A DNA stretch of 49,555 nt from positions 1-49,555 of the forward strand of contig NZ_VCJS01000088.1 of assembly GCF_005893125.1 (NCBI RefSeq), written 5' to 3'. Shown piece after piece: positions 6,217 through 13,755 of this stretch (positions are counted from its first letter, which is position 1; each line of letters starts with the position of its first letter). The position numbers were made by a program, and so were the translations under genes. The notes under the pieces are model-generated. The model did no database searches, had not been told where the DNA came from, and saw nothing but the letters and a program-made list of their open reading frames with translations. This DNA comes from Nonomuraea basaltis. Its GTDB lineage: Bacteria; Actinomycetota; Actinomycetes; Streptosporangiales; Streptosporangiaceae.

Positions 6217-6626
6217 ACACGCGGCGGCAGTGGTTGTGCATGAACAAGCTGCTGTGCCAGGTGTGCGGCAGCCCGGCGGCCGACCCCGAGATGAGACGGA
6301 TCCCGTGGGCGTTGACGAGCACGGTCTTCGAGCGGATAGCCCCTGACGGCGGGCGGACAAATGCGCCGCCGACGTGCTGGAGTTGCATCCCGAAAGCGCT
6401 GGAGGAGTGCCCGATGCTCCGCGAGGACTTCGCCGTCTACACCGTGGCCGGCGCCACGAGCACGGGCGTCCTGGCGGACCTCTACGAGCCGGGCATCATC
6501 GCATATCTGCCTATCTTGACCAAGCACAACGCCTTCGTCGCGTGGGATGCCCCCCGCCACCACGGCGCCGCGCTGGCGGTCGCCCACGTGGTCGAGCTGC
6601 ACGGCATGAAGCCCGTCGCCCTATAG
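6204..6626 (+). CDS. Zinc-ribbon-like hypothetical protein (140 aa)
   Basis: The protein starts M-R-K-L-N-T-R-R-Q-W-L-C and has L-C-Q-V-C-G near residue 20 and C-W-S-C-I near residue 59. The two C-x2-C pairs are about 40 residues apart, a plausible zinc site. The rest is mixed alpha/beta with no signal or membrane segment. I recall similar actinomycete proteins annotated as hypothetical, often in accessory DNA beside small ORFs and HTH genes. The function is unknown. It ends the toxin-antitoxin/small-ORF island. Confidence 0.7.
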   Translation: MRKLNTRRQWLCMNKLLCQVCGSPAADPEMRRIPWALTSTVFERIAPDGGRTNAPPTCWSCIPKALEECPMLREDFAVYTVAGATSTGVLADLYEPGIIAYLPILTKHNAFVAWDAPRHHGAALAVAHVVELHGMKPVAL

Positions 6627-6937
6627 ACCGCCCTTGTCGCCGCTTGGTAGCGAAGCGCGAACGGGCGGAGGTCTGGCGCTGACCGTCCTTGGAGAGGCTC
6701 CACGCCGCCCGGCCTCGCTGGCTTCCGTTTCCAGCCTTTCCGATGAGGGCGAGTAGCCCGAGGCCCGCCGCGGTGATCGAGTCCCCGACGAAGACGAGTC
6801 GCGTTGCCCGCCACAGCGCTCCTTCGTGTTAGTACGCGAGCGCCGTGACCTGTCCGGATGTGGACAGGCGATCTACGTCAACCGGGCGCATGCTTGGAAC
6901 GTCCCACTACGCCCTGTCCTCTACCTGGAGCCGCGCC
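6627..6937. other. Non-coding gap with one small palindrome
   Basis: I see no credible gene here. CCTGTCC-GGATGT-GGACAGG at 6849-6868 is a perfect 7-bp inverted repeat about 70 bases before the next start and could be an operator or hairpin for it. Confidence 0.4.
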
Positions 6938-7717
6938 ATGGGTTACCCGCCCCAGCCGCAAGGGCCATACGGCCAGCAGCAACCGCAACAGCCCTACGGT
7001 TACAGCGGGCCTCAACCGGCGCATCCCGGCTATGGTTATCAGCCGCCCACCAGCCCGCCGCCCCCGCCGCGGCGCAACATCGGTCTGATCGTGCTGCTCG
7101 CGGTCGGCGTACCGCTGCTGCTATTGGGAGGATGCGCCGCCGTGGTGCTGGTGCTGTCCGGCACCGTCACCAGCCGCGAGGCGCTGGTGACCGAGGCCGA
7201 CTCGCCGAACATGGTCCTCCCGTCGGGCGGCCCGGCCTCAAGCGCTCCGGCAGCGGAGTCGACCGCCCCGCCGGTGGAGGAGGCGAAGGAGCAGCCCTCT
7301 ACGGCGACGGTCGGGGGCTCACTGACCCTGGAGGGAACGGATCCCGGCCTGCAGATGACCGTGACGGTGAACAAGCTGGTGAACCCTGCCACGCCGGCTC
7401 AGGACTTCATGAAGCCGAAGACAGGCAACAAGTTCGTCGCCGTGCAGGTGACTCTCTCGAACGTGGGACAGGCGGTCTACAGCGACGCTCCGACAAACGG
7501 GGCGTTGCTGATCGACGGCGAGGGCCAGCAGTATCGGTCAACTTTCTACGAGGTGCGGGAAGGCCAGCCGTTCGGCGGGATGGCGACGATCAACAACGGA
7601 GACTCCCGCAAGGGTGTGATCGTGTTCGAGGTGCCAGAGACGGCGAAGCCTGCCAAGTTCCAATTCGGATTGAACAGCGGGTTCGCTGATCAAAAAGGCG
7701 AGTGGACACTCTCCTGA
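6938..7717 (+). CDS. DUF4352-type membrane-anchored protein
   Basis: This 259-residue protein starts M-G-Y-P-P-Q-P-Q-G and has a Pro/Gln/Tyr/Gly-rich cytosolic N-terminus (1-45). One membrane segment follows (N-I-G-L-I-V-L-L-A-V-G-V-P-L-L-L-L-G, about 48-75), then a low-complexity linker. An extracellular beta-rich domain runs from about residue 130, with K-F-V-A-V-Q-V-T-L-S-N-V-G and G-V-I-V-F-E-V-P, typical of DUF4352 domains. G-G-C at the end of the membrane segment could be a lipobox but is not N-terminal. I chose the ATG at 6938 because the Pro-rich actinobacterial N-terminus begins there. The function is unknown beyond a cell-surface role. Confidence 0.8.
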   Translation: MGYPPQPQGPYGQQQPQQPYGYSGPQPAHPGYGYQPPTSPPPPPRRNIGLIVLLAVGVPLLLLGGCAAVVLVLSGTVTSREALVTEADSPNMVLPSGGPASSAPAAESTAPPVEEAKEQPSTATVGGSLTLEGTDPGLQMTVTVNKLVNPATPAQDFMKPKTGNKFVAVQVTLSNVGQAVYSDAPTNGALLIDGEGQQYRSTFYEVREGQPFGGMATINNGDSRKGVIVFEVPETAKPAKFQFGLNSGFADQKGEWTLS

Positions 7718-7781
7718 CGACCAAGAAAAGAGTGTGCCGCTCGTCCGCACCCTCAGCCCACGGGCGGCGCGCCCCATGGAT

Positions 7782-8159
7782 CTACACCGCGCCCGCGTAG
7801 ACCCAGCGGCCCTCGACGCGGACGAACCGGCTGTGCTCCTCCATCTCCCCAGGTCTCCCGCGGTCGAGGTAGTGGGCGCGGAAGCGGACCGTGCCCTCGG
7901 TGTGTACGACGCTGCCGCCGGTGGTCTCCAAGATCTCCAGCCGCACCCAGCGCAGCCGCTTGTCGAGATCGAGCTGGGACGGGCGGGAGGACGGGTGCCA
8001 GGTTCGGAGCAGGTAGGCCGCGTCGCCCACCGCGAACGCGCTGTACCGGGACCGCATGAGCTGCTCGGCGGTGGCGGCCGCCGCCACGCCGCGGTGGAGC
8101 TTGCCGCAGCAGTCCTGGTAGGAGGCGGGCAGGCCGCAGAGGCACGATCGAGGAGGCAT
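7782..8159 (-). CDS. YchJ-like protein (UPF0225), copy 2
   Basis: This 125-residue protein starts M-P-P-R-S-C-L-C-G-L-P-A-S-Y-Q-D-C-C-G, the SEC-C-like Cys cluster typical of YchJ. It then has L-M-R-S-R-Y-S-A-F, the W-V-R-L-E-I-L core, and ends R-F-V-R-V-E-G-R-W-V-Y-A-G-A-V. Length matches the family. The start follows AGGAGG-like bases on the minus strand. The family folds like NTF2 proteins; biochemical function is not established. A closely similar intact copy is at 18362-18736. It probably lies downstream of the sirtuin gene on the same strand. Confidence 0.88.
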   Translation of the reverse strand: MPPRSCLCGLPASYQDCCGKLHRGVAAAATAEQLMRSRYSAFAVGDAAYLLRTWHPSSRPSQLDLDKRLRWVRLEILETTGGSVVHTEGTVRFRAHYLDRGRPGEMEEHSRFVRVEGRWVYAGAV

Positions 8160-8227
8160 GCGCTCCATTCTGCCGGGAGCCGGGCGTCCATCATGTCCAG
8201 AGCCAGGCAACGAGACCGGCCGGCGTG

Positions 8228-9085
8228 CTATCGAGCCTCGAGGCGGGCGGTGACGTCGGTCAGTGTGGCGCCGAGAGGGGCGTCCAGGGTGAGGGTGGCG
8301 TCGGCGTCGCCGCCGGTCGGGCCCTGGTTGACGATGGCGATCGGGATCCCGAGGGCGGCTGCTTTGGCGACGAACCGCAGGCCCGATTTGACCATCAGCG
8401 ATGATCCGAGCACCAGCAATGCGTGCGCTCCTGCCACGATCGCGAAGCACTCGTCGACGCGTGGACGTGGCACGTTCTCGCCGAAGAACACCACGTCCGG
8501 CTTGAGCAGCCCACCGCACGCCGTGCAGTCCACCACCCGGAAGCCCGCCACCTGCTCGTCGGTGAGCACGGCATCGCCGTCGGGGTTGATCAGGCCGGTG
8601 GCGGCCCAGTCCGGGTTGGCCTCCCGCAGGCGGCGGTCCAGCTCGGCCCGGGAGGTGCGTTCCCGGCACGACAGGCAGACGACCCGGTCGAGACCGCCGT
8701 GCAGCTCGATCACCCGCCGCGCCCCCGCCGCCTGGTGCAGGCCGTCGACGTTCTGGGTGACGATGCCGGTGACGAGGCCGTGCCGTTCCAGCGCGGCGAC
8801 GGCGCGGTGGCCCGCGTTGGGTCTCGCCTGGCCGATCTGGCGCCAGCCGACGTGGCTGCGGGCCCAGTAGCGGCGCCGGGCCTCCGCGCTGCCGACGAAC
8901 CGCTGGTACGTCATCGGCTCGGCGCGCCTGGACCGGCCGGTCGGCCCGCGATAGTCGGGGATGCCCGACTCCGTGGACAGGCCGGCCCCGCTCAGTACCG
9001 CCACGCCTCCCCTGCCGACCAGGTCCGCCAGCGCGGCGGTCCCGGCGAGCGGAGCCTCCGTGGTGCTTTGTGTCACGACACCCAT
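8228..9085 (-). CDS. Sir2-family NAD-dependent deacylase (sirtuin)
   Basis: The complete 285-residue sirtuin has V-L-S-G-A-G-L-S-T-E-S-G-I-P-D-Y-R-G for NAD binding near residue 30. T-Q-N-V-D-G-L-H-Q and the catalytic H of E-L-H-G-G lie near 110-130. Two zinc pairs follow (C-L-S-C and C-T-A-C). V-V-F-F-G-E-N-V and L-G-S-S-L-M-V complete the NAD pocket. Sirtuins remove acyl groups from lysine using NAD. An old duplicate at 18837-19034 is decayed. A relic of an ABC transporter gene lies directly upstream on the same strand. Confidence 0.94.
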   Translation of the reverse strand: MGVVTQSTTEAPLAGTAALADLVGRGGVAVLSGAGLSTESGIPDYRGPTGRSRRAEPMTYQRFVGSAEARRRYWARSHVGWRQIGQARPNAGHRAVAALERHGLVTGIVTQNVDGLHQAAGARRVIELHGGLDRVVCLSCRERTSRAELDRRLREANPDWAATGLINPDGDAVLTDEQVAGFRVVDCTACGGLLKPDVVFFGENVPRPRVDECFAIVAGAHALLVLGSSLMVKSGLRFVAKAAALGIPIAIVNQGPTGGDADATLTLDAPLGATLTDVTARLEAR

Positions 9086-9095
9086 AGTGCCCGAT

Positions 9096-9231
9096 TCAAT
9101 CGCCGGCCTGTTCCTCCGCTTCCGCGATCCGCTCCGCGCGCCACAGGCGGCGCATCTCCGGGCAGGTCGCCAGCAGCTCGTCCAGCCGCCCGCGGCCGGT
9201 GACCCGGCCGCGGTCGAGGACGATGACCTGG
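9096..9231 (-). pseudogene. ABC transporter C-terminal relic
   Basis: The last 45 codons of an ABC exporter survive: V-I-V-L-D-R-G-R-V-T-G-R-G-R, then C-P-E-M-R-R-L-W-R-A-E-R-I-A-E-A-E-E. They align with the end of the intact gene at 19051-20913 (I-I-V-L-D-C-G-R-V-A-G-R-G-R). The similarity stops at 9231/9232, where the duplicated LacI segment begins. The rest of the transporter gene is gone. Confidence 0.85.
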
Positions 9232-9640
9232 TACGTCGTCAACCGCGCCGCCCGCAGCCTGGTCACGCAGCGGACCGGCTCGGTCGCGATGGTGCTGTCG
9301 GAGCCGCACGAGAAGCTGTTCGAGGACCCCAACTACAGCACGCTCATCCGGGTCGCCATCAGGATGCTCGCCGAGCGGGACATGTCGCTGGTGATGATGC
9401 TGGCCGGCGACGAGGGCGACCGCGAGCGGGTGGTCCGCTACGTGCGCGGCGGCCACGCCGACGGCGTGCTGCTGGTCTCGACGCACGCGGGCGACCCGCT
9501 GGTCGACGCACTCGTCTCCGGCCCGCCCGCCGTCTCCTGCGGCGCCGTCATCGGCCACGAGAACGTCATCCCGTACGCGGCCGCCGACGAGCGGCTCGGC
9601 GCCCGGCAGATGACGGAGTACTTCGTGCGCCAGCGCCCCC
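9232..9640 (+). pseudogene. LacI-family gene fragment, near-identical to bases 1-394
   Basis: Bases 9232-9625 repeat bases 1-394 with about three mismatches, so they encode the hinge and the first half of the sensor domain. After T-E-Y-F-V the frame diverges into R-Q-R-P-Q-G-I-G and ends at 9762 without the second half. The headpiece is missing too, because the left junction abuts the ABC relic. The fragment cannot encode a working repressor. Confidence 0.9.
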
Positions 9641-9846
9641 AGGGCATCGGCACCACCAAGGCCAGTGTGTCCCGGTCTACGACTACATGCTCGGCCGCGT
9701 GGTCTGCCACCCGCCGACTGCCCGCCGGAGGCCGGCGGCCAACCGATCCGAGTCGACGCTGAGCGCATGTATACGCCCTCGCCGCCGCGCCGCGCGACCC
9801 CGCGCCGGCGCCCGCGTGGCGAACTTCCGCCCGCGTAACCCTGGTT
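9641..9846. other. Junction DNA, possible DUF574 methyltransferase scrap
   Basis: No intact gene is visible. Around 9650-9705 two frames together give G-I-G-T-T-K-A-S-V-S-R and V-Y-D-Y-M-L-G, resembling the N-terminus of actinobacterial SAM-dependent methyltransferases of the DUF574 type. The match is short and frameshifted. Confidence 0.25.
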
Positions 9847-9876
9847 GAGGATCTTTCTACTCGAGGGAAGATCCTC
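9847..9876. repeat. Hairpin repeat, copy 2
   Basis: GAGGATCTT pairs perfectly with AAGATCCTC around the loop TCTACTCGAGGG. It is the inverted counterpart of the hairpin at 1165-1196. Confidence 0.55.
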
Positions 9877-9881
9877 TATCG

Positions 9882-10034
9882 GTGCATGATGGCGAGACCG
9901 ACCGAGACACCATCGTCGTCCAGGGCGATCAGGTGGCCGACCCCGAGGCGCTCGCCCAACTGCGCAACGTCCTGCCCGGCGAGACGTTCGTGGAGATCCC
10001 TAAGGCGCTCCCCCGCTTCGCCGAGGGGTCCTGA
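9882..10034 (+). CDS. Short ORF, possibly a 3' fragment (50 aa)
   Basis: From a GTG the frame reads V-H-D-G-E-T-D-R-D-T-I-V-V-Q-G-D-Q-V, then P-E-A-L-A-Q-L-R-N-V-L-P-G-E-T-F-V-E-I-P and stops. The composition looks like real protein, but there is no ribosome-binding site and the hairpin repeat lies immediately upstream. It may be the 3' end of a longer gene cut by rearrangement. No family is assigned. Confidence 0.4.
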   Translation: MHDGETDRDTIVVQGDQVADPEALAQLRNVLPGETFVEIPKALPRFAEGS

Positions 10035-10039
10035 GTGCC

Positions 10040-10303
10040 TCTGCTCTCCCCCGCGGAGTTCGGCACGCCACCTGCCCAAACGCGGCTGGACGATCGCCGA
10101 GTGGGCAGGCGACCACAGCCCCGACGCCACTCAGCGCCTGCTGAACCGCGCCAGCTGGGACACCGCCGGGCGCGATGAGCATCGTGCGCCGCTTCGCCGT
10201 CGCCTGCCTGGACATCGCCGCCCGGCCGGGCAGCCTGACCGTGGGAGCGCTGGACGAGACCGGCCAGGAAAAGAAGGGCACCTCATTCAGAGGTCGGCAT
10301 TAG
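10040..10303 (+). pseudogene. IS701-type transposase N-terminal relic
   Basis: One frame reads K-R-G-W-T-I-A-E-W-A-G-D-H-S-P-D-A-T-Q-R-L-L-N-R-A-S-W-D, and after a shift another reads V-R-R-F-A-V-A-C-L-D-I and L-T-V-G-A-L-D-E-T-G-Q-E-K-K-G-T. These are the start of the DDE transposase of IS701-like elements; the D of L-D-E-T-G is the first catalytic acid. At least one frameshift is present and the remaining two thirds of the gene are absent. No terminal repeats could be located. Confidence 0.75.
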
Positions 10304-10597
10304 GTGCCTTGCGACGAGTACGCCGCAATGCCGATGACGGGGCTTGAGCTGGAGAAACATGACCTGCGTGCGGTGTTTTGCTGTGGTCTCGGAGTTGATC
10401 GAGGAAGGCCAGGAGGGTGTCTGGGCCTGGTAGCGGTCGGGGGGTGCTCGGTGGGGTGGTTCGGGCGAGGGCTACCGGCCTCCTTGCCCCTGACCTGTTG
10501 TCCGCTCGTTGTTTGTCTTCCTTCGGGCTCTGATCCCGAACAACCCGGTTTCGGTAGACACGGTTGCGTGATACATCGCGCGAGCCGAAGGAGAACG

Positions 10598-11071
10598 ATG
10601 TCCGTGAAAGTGAGGGTCGCCGGCAGACTCCTGACAGCGGGGGTGCTGGCGACCTTCGGCCTCATGATGGCCACGCCCGCTCGGGCGGCGGCCGTCCCCG
10701 ACGGCTGCTGGGGAACCGGGCCGACCGTGGTCGATCCGCAGGGCCAGAGGTGGCCGACCAGGTACTGCCACAACTACATCACTGGTGACGTCTACAACTA
10801 CGTCGGCAACGGCTGGCAGCCCATCGGCAAGATGTACGCCGGCGACAACTGGTTCGTGTGCCAGGCGCACGGCCCGGAGAACCCGCCCGTCCAGTCGTGG
10901 AAGAACGACATCTGGCTCTACACCCAAGGGGACGAGGGCTGGGCGAACAACGGCTGGGGAGCCTTCCCCGCGACTCACGTGTCCGGCGGGGTGAACTACG
11001 GCCCCATTCCCAACCTCGATTGGTGCCCGTGGGAGGACAGCCTCCCGAAGACCTCCACGAGAGCCTGGTGA
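10598..11071 (+). CDS. Secreted hypothetical protein (157 aa)
   Basis: A good ribosome-binding site (AAGGAG) precedes the ATG. A Sec signal peptide covers residues 1-29 with A-R-A-A as the likely cleavage site. The mature part is rich in Trp, Tyr, Asn and Gly (W-P-T-R-Y-C-H-N-Y, Y-N-Y-V-G-N-G-W-Q-P-I-G) with four cysteines that could form two disulfides. No family is recognised. It lies eight bases before the secreted nuclease gene, so the two are probably co-transcribed and may act together outside the cell. Confidence 0.8.
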   Translation: MSVKVRVAGRLLTAGVLATFGLMMATPARAAAVPDGCWGTGPTVVDPQGQRWPTRYCHNYITGDVYNYVGNGWQPIGKMYAGDNWFVCQAHGPENPPVQSWKNDIWLYTQGDEGWANNGWGAFPATHVSGGVNYGPIPNLDWCPWEDSLPKTSTRAW

Positions 11072-11079
11072 GCGGCCTC

Positions 11080-12468
11080 ATGCGTTTTCGACGACTTTCC
11101 ATGATCGGTGTGGCCGTGCTCGCCTTGGTCGCCGCCGCGCCCGCCACTAGCGGGCAGGCCGTTCAGCCGGACCCTGAAAGCCGTTTCTACTCCAACGATC
11201 CGGCGGACTCCCGGGAGACGCCGCAGGGTGAACCGTTACCGCCGGAGGAGGCCATGGAACGCAACCTTCTGGAGGCGGCGCGGCGTGGCGCGCATTCCTA
11301 CTACGACACCTCCAAGGTGTCGTTGGACGCGCCGTCCACCAGGTCGCTCAGCGCGGACTTACCCATGGCGCCGTCGGAGGACGACTTACGCAAGTGCCTC
11401 ACCGTCCCCGCGGCGAAGAGCCGGCTCGGCTGGACCTACAACCGCATGTTCTGGTGTCAGGAGCTCGGCTTCGACGTCGCCTACGAGAAGGTCAACTCGC
11501 AGACCGGCGAGCGCACCTACAAGGGGACCAACCAGATCCGCTACCAGATGGTGGTCGCCGGCACCAACACGCGGCGCGCGATCCGCGTGTTCTTCCGCCC
11601 GATCACCGGTTCGCTCCGGTTCCCCGACTGGTCCGCGGCGGACAATCCGGGGGACCTGAATCTGGCGCTCAACGCCGAATGCGGGCAGACGTCGTTCTAC
11701 TGCTCGGTGGCCGGCCCCACCGTCCGGAAGACCTGGAATGAGTGGAACACGTCCGGAGCATGGGTCTCGTGGGACGTCACCTCCAACGAACAGGCGAGCG
11801 ACGCCCCGCGGGACAAGATCATATTTCACACCTGGCGCCTCACGTTCGACGGCACCTCGCTCGATTACCCGATGGGGGGCAAGCGGACCTGGGACAGGCC
11901 CTTCCGGTGCGACTCGGCGACGTATTTCAACCGGTGGGCCAGGATCTACGACAAGGCGTGCGTCCTGACGAACGTGATCCCGCACCTGCAGTACGACATC
12001 AGCGACGATCGGGTCAGTGAGGTGGCCCTCCACATCAGGCAGGCCCTCGACACTCCCGCCATCACCTGGCCGAAGGAGAGCCACCCGAAGAACATCCCGG
12101 GCAAGTGGTTCAACGGGGATCCTGAGCTTCCCGAAGACCTTCCTCCGGGCCTGCACCGTGTCCCCGGCGACGGAGACATCGCCAAGGACAACGAGCAATA
12201 CAAGAATTGGGCGTGCGAACGCAAGGGCCCCTACAACGAGCAGACCGGGCTACCTCCGAAGACGCCGCAGCAAGAGGGGTACGAATGCGACGAGTACCCC
12301 TTCCATGTGGCAGAAGAGGGCGCGGCCCATCCCACGTATGACTTCTCTGTGAAGTGGGTGCCGAAGACCCAGAACGGCTCGGCCGGCGGGCGCCTGCAGC
12401 AGCGATTCTTCTTCGAAGACCGCATCCTGCACGTGCTGGACGAGTTCTGGGTGAAGATCAACGACTAG
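11080..12468 (+). CDS. Secreted protein with C-terminal NucA/NucB-type DNase domain
   Basis: The 462-residue protein has a signal peptide at 1-27. A long middle region is rich in Trp and Cys (W-T-Y-N-R-M-F-W-C-Q-E-L-G-F-D-V) and may be a beta-sandwich recognition part. The last 80 residues contain Y-E-C-D-E-Y-P-F, then P-K-T-Q-N-G-S-A-G-G-R-L and F-F-E-D-R-I-L ... F-W-V-K-I. That matches the NucA/NucB deoxyribonuclease family, whose usual motif is C-D-E-Y-P-F-A. Secreted DNase activity is expected; use in nutrition, biofilm DNA or competition is inference. The preceding secreted gene may be a partner; no immunity gene is evident. Confidence 0.8.
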   Translation: MRFRRLSMIGVAVLALVAAAPATSGQAVQPDPESRFYSNDPADSRETPQGEPLPPEEAMERNLLEAARRGAHSYYDTSKVSLDAPSTRSLSADLPMAPSEDDLRKCLTVPAAKSRLGWTYNRMFWCQELGFDVAYEKVNSQTGERTYKGTNQIRYQMVVAGTNTRRAIRVFFRPITGSLRFPDWSAADNPGDLNLALNAECGQTSFYCSVAGPTVRKTWNEWNTSGAWVSWDVTSNEQASDAPRDKIIFHTWRLTFDGTSLDYPMGGKRTWDRPFRCDSATYFNRWARIYDKACVLTNVIPHLQYDISDDRVSEVALHIRQALDTPAITWPKESHPKNIPGKWFNGDPELPEDLPPGLHRVPGDGDIAKDNEQYKNWACERKGPYNEQTGLPPKTPQQEGYECDEYPFHVAEEGAAHPTYDFSVKWVPKTQNGSAGGRLQQRFFFEDRILHVLDEFWVKIND

Positions 12469-12665
12469 TCGCACAGCGCGCCGCCGCCGTCGATGGACCA
12501 GGTCTGGTCGTTGATCCACTCGGCGTCGTCGGACAGCAGGAAAGCGGCCGCCGCGGCCAGGTCGGACGGCATGCCCAGACGGGTGCTGCGGTTCTCGGCC
12601 AGCCCGGCGGCCCTCCTCGCTCATCGTCGCCAGACCGGTCTCGCTGAGCACCATGCCGGGTGAGG
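12465..12665 (-). pseudogene. SDR oxidoreductase C-terminal relic
   Basis: On the minus strand two frames give P-G-M-V-L-S-E-T-G-L-A-T-M-S-E-E-G and then L-A-E-N-R-S-T-R-L-G-M-P-S-D-L-A-A-A-A-A, ending W-I-N-D-Q-T-W-S-I-D-G-G-G-A-L-C-D-stop. This is the classical short-chain dehydrogenase C-terminus. One frameshift lies between the parts and the Rossmann half with the active site is missing. Its stop overlaps the nuclease stop. Confidence 0.8.
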
Positions 12666-13023
12666 GCGGCGCCGGAAGAGGTGTGGACGATGGCGCTCCA
12701 CAGCACGGCGTACCGGCAGGGATGGAAACGAACACGAAGTTGGCCAGGCGAATCCAGGAGGAGTCGGGCCGGAACAGGCGCCGGACGTCGTTCCCATCCA
12801 CGCGGCCTGCTACACCCGCCGCACTCCGCCGGTGCCGCCTGCGGCGATCGATCTGGCCAACGTCCGTCAGCGCGCCGCGCATCCCGCGGCGGCAACAACC
12901 GCGAGTTGATGGTCCACACCTTCTTCAAGAACGACCGGGCCACTATGACGTCGCTGGCCTCCCGCCTGGAGTTTCAGGTGACCTCGGCGGACCAGATCGT
13001 GCTGGACGCCCTGCACGGCGAGG

Positions 13024-13503
13024 TCAGGACGCGCGCTTGAAGTACTTCGCGGGGATGGCGTCGACGACCCGCTGACTGACGATCATCCATTGGCCGATGA
13101 CGGTGCCCTGCTTCTTGCCGGCGAAGGCCGGGTTCGCGCGCACCCCCCTCCAAATCCGGCTTGCCGCCCTTCGGCTGGAAGGAATGGTCGTGGTCGACGA
13201 CGTGGCTGTCCCGAGGAAGCGGTAGACCCTGGCTCGAACAGCGGTTCTATCTGGACGTCCCGCCAGGTCTGGCCCACCGCGATGCTCTCGGGCTCTCGTG
13301 GGACACCGTCACGCCGGGGAGCATCCCGGTCGCCTTGAAGATCGCCGCCTGCGCGGCGGGCATCAGATCGGACCCGGCGACGATCTCGTGGACGCATTGG
13401 AGGCCGTGGCCTGGCAGTGGCCCGGGCAGGTGGCACGGCGAGCATCGCCGTGGTGGCTAACGCGGCTACGGCCGTGCCGGCTAAGCGTCTGGCTGAGACA
13501 TGA
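13024..13503 (-). pseudogene. Frameshifted secreted/CU044_5270-like gene relic
   Basis: Minus-strand frames pieced together read a signal-like A-R-R-L-A-G-T-A-V-A-A-L-A and M-P-A-A-Q-A-A-I-F-K-A-T-G-M-L-P-G-V-T-V. Then come I-A-V-G-Q-T-W-R-D-V-Q-I-E and G-T-V-I-G-Q-W-M-I-V-S-Q-R-V-V-D-A-I-P, ending K-Y-F-K-R-A-S-stop. This resembles the C-terminal domain of actinobacterial CU044_5270-type proteins. At least two frameshifts and a lost start codon make it non-functional. Confidence 0.6.
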
Positions 13504-13755
13504 CTCTCCTGCTCCTCAATGGTCCGGAAACGGATTTCATGAAGTCTCGCGGTGCCCACGTCCACCGACGACGCGATCTCCCCGTACGCGGGACCGGCGT
13601 ACCGCCCGGTCGTCCCGCAGACGTCTGCGACGAGACATTCCCCATCTCGCTGTCCGGTATAAGGCAGGCCGATTGTTCGGTGTCACACGATGGACAGCGA
13701 ACAACAACCTATGAACAATGAACCCGACTCGGGGCTCAAAAAAAGGGGGGTGGCG

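Noticed and set aside
6680..6815. GDSL-like F-V-G-D-S-I-T in a minus-strand frame
   Set aside because: The motif stands alone, with no start, no later SGNH blocks and no continuing frame.
12900..13040. Plus-strand frame M-V-H-T-F-F-K-N-D-R-A-T-M
   Set aside because: It reads like protein for about 40 residues, but no start, family or context supports it; possibly another relic fragment.
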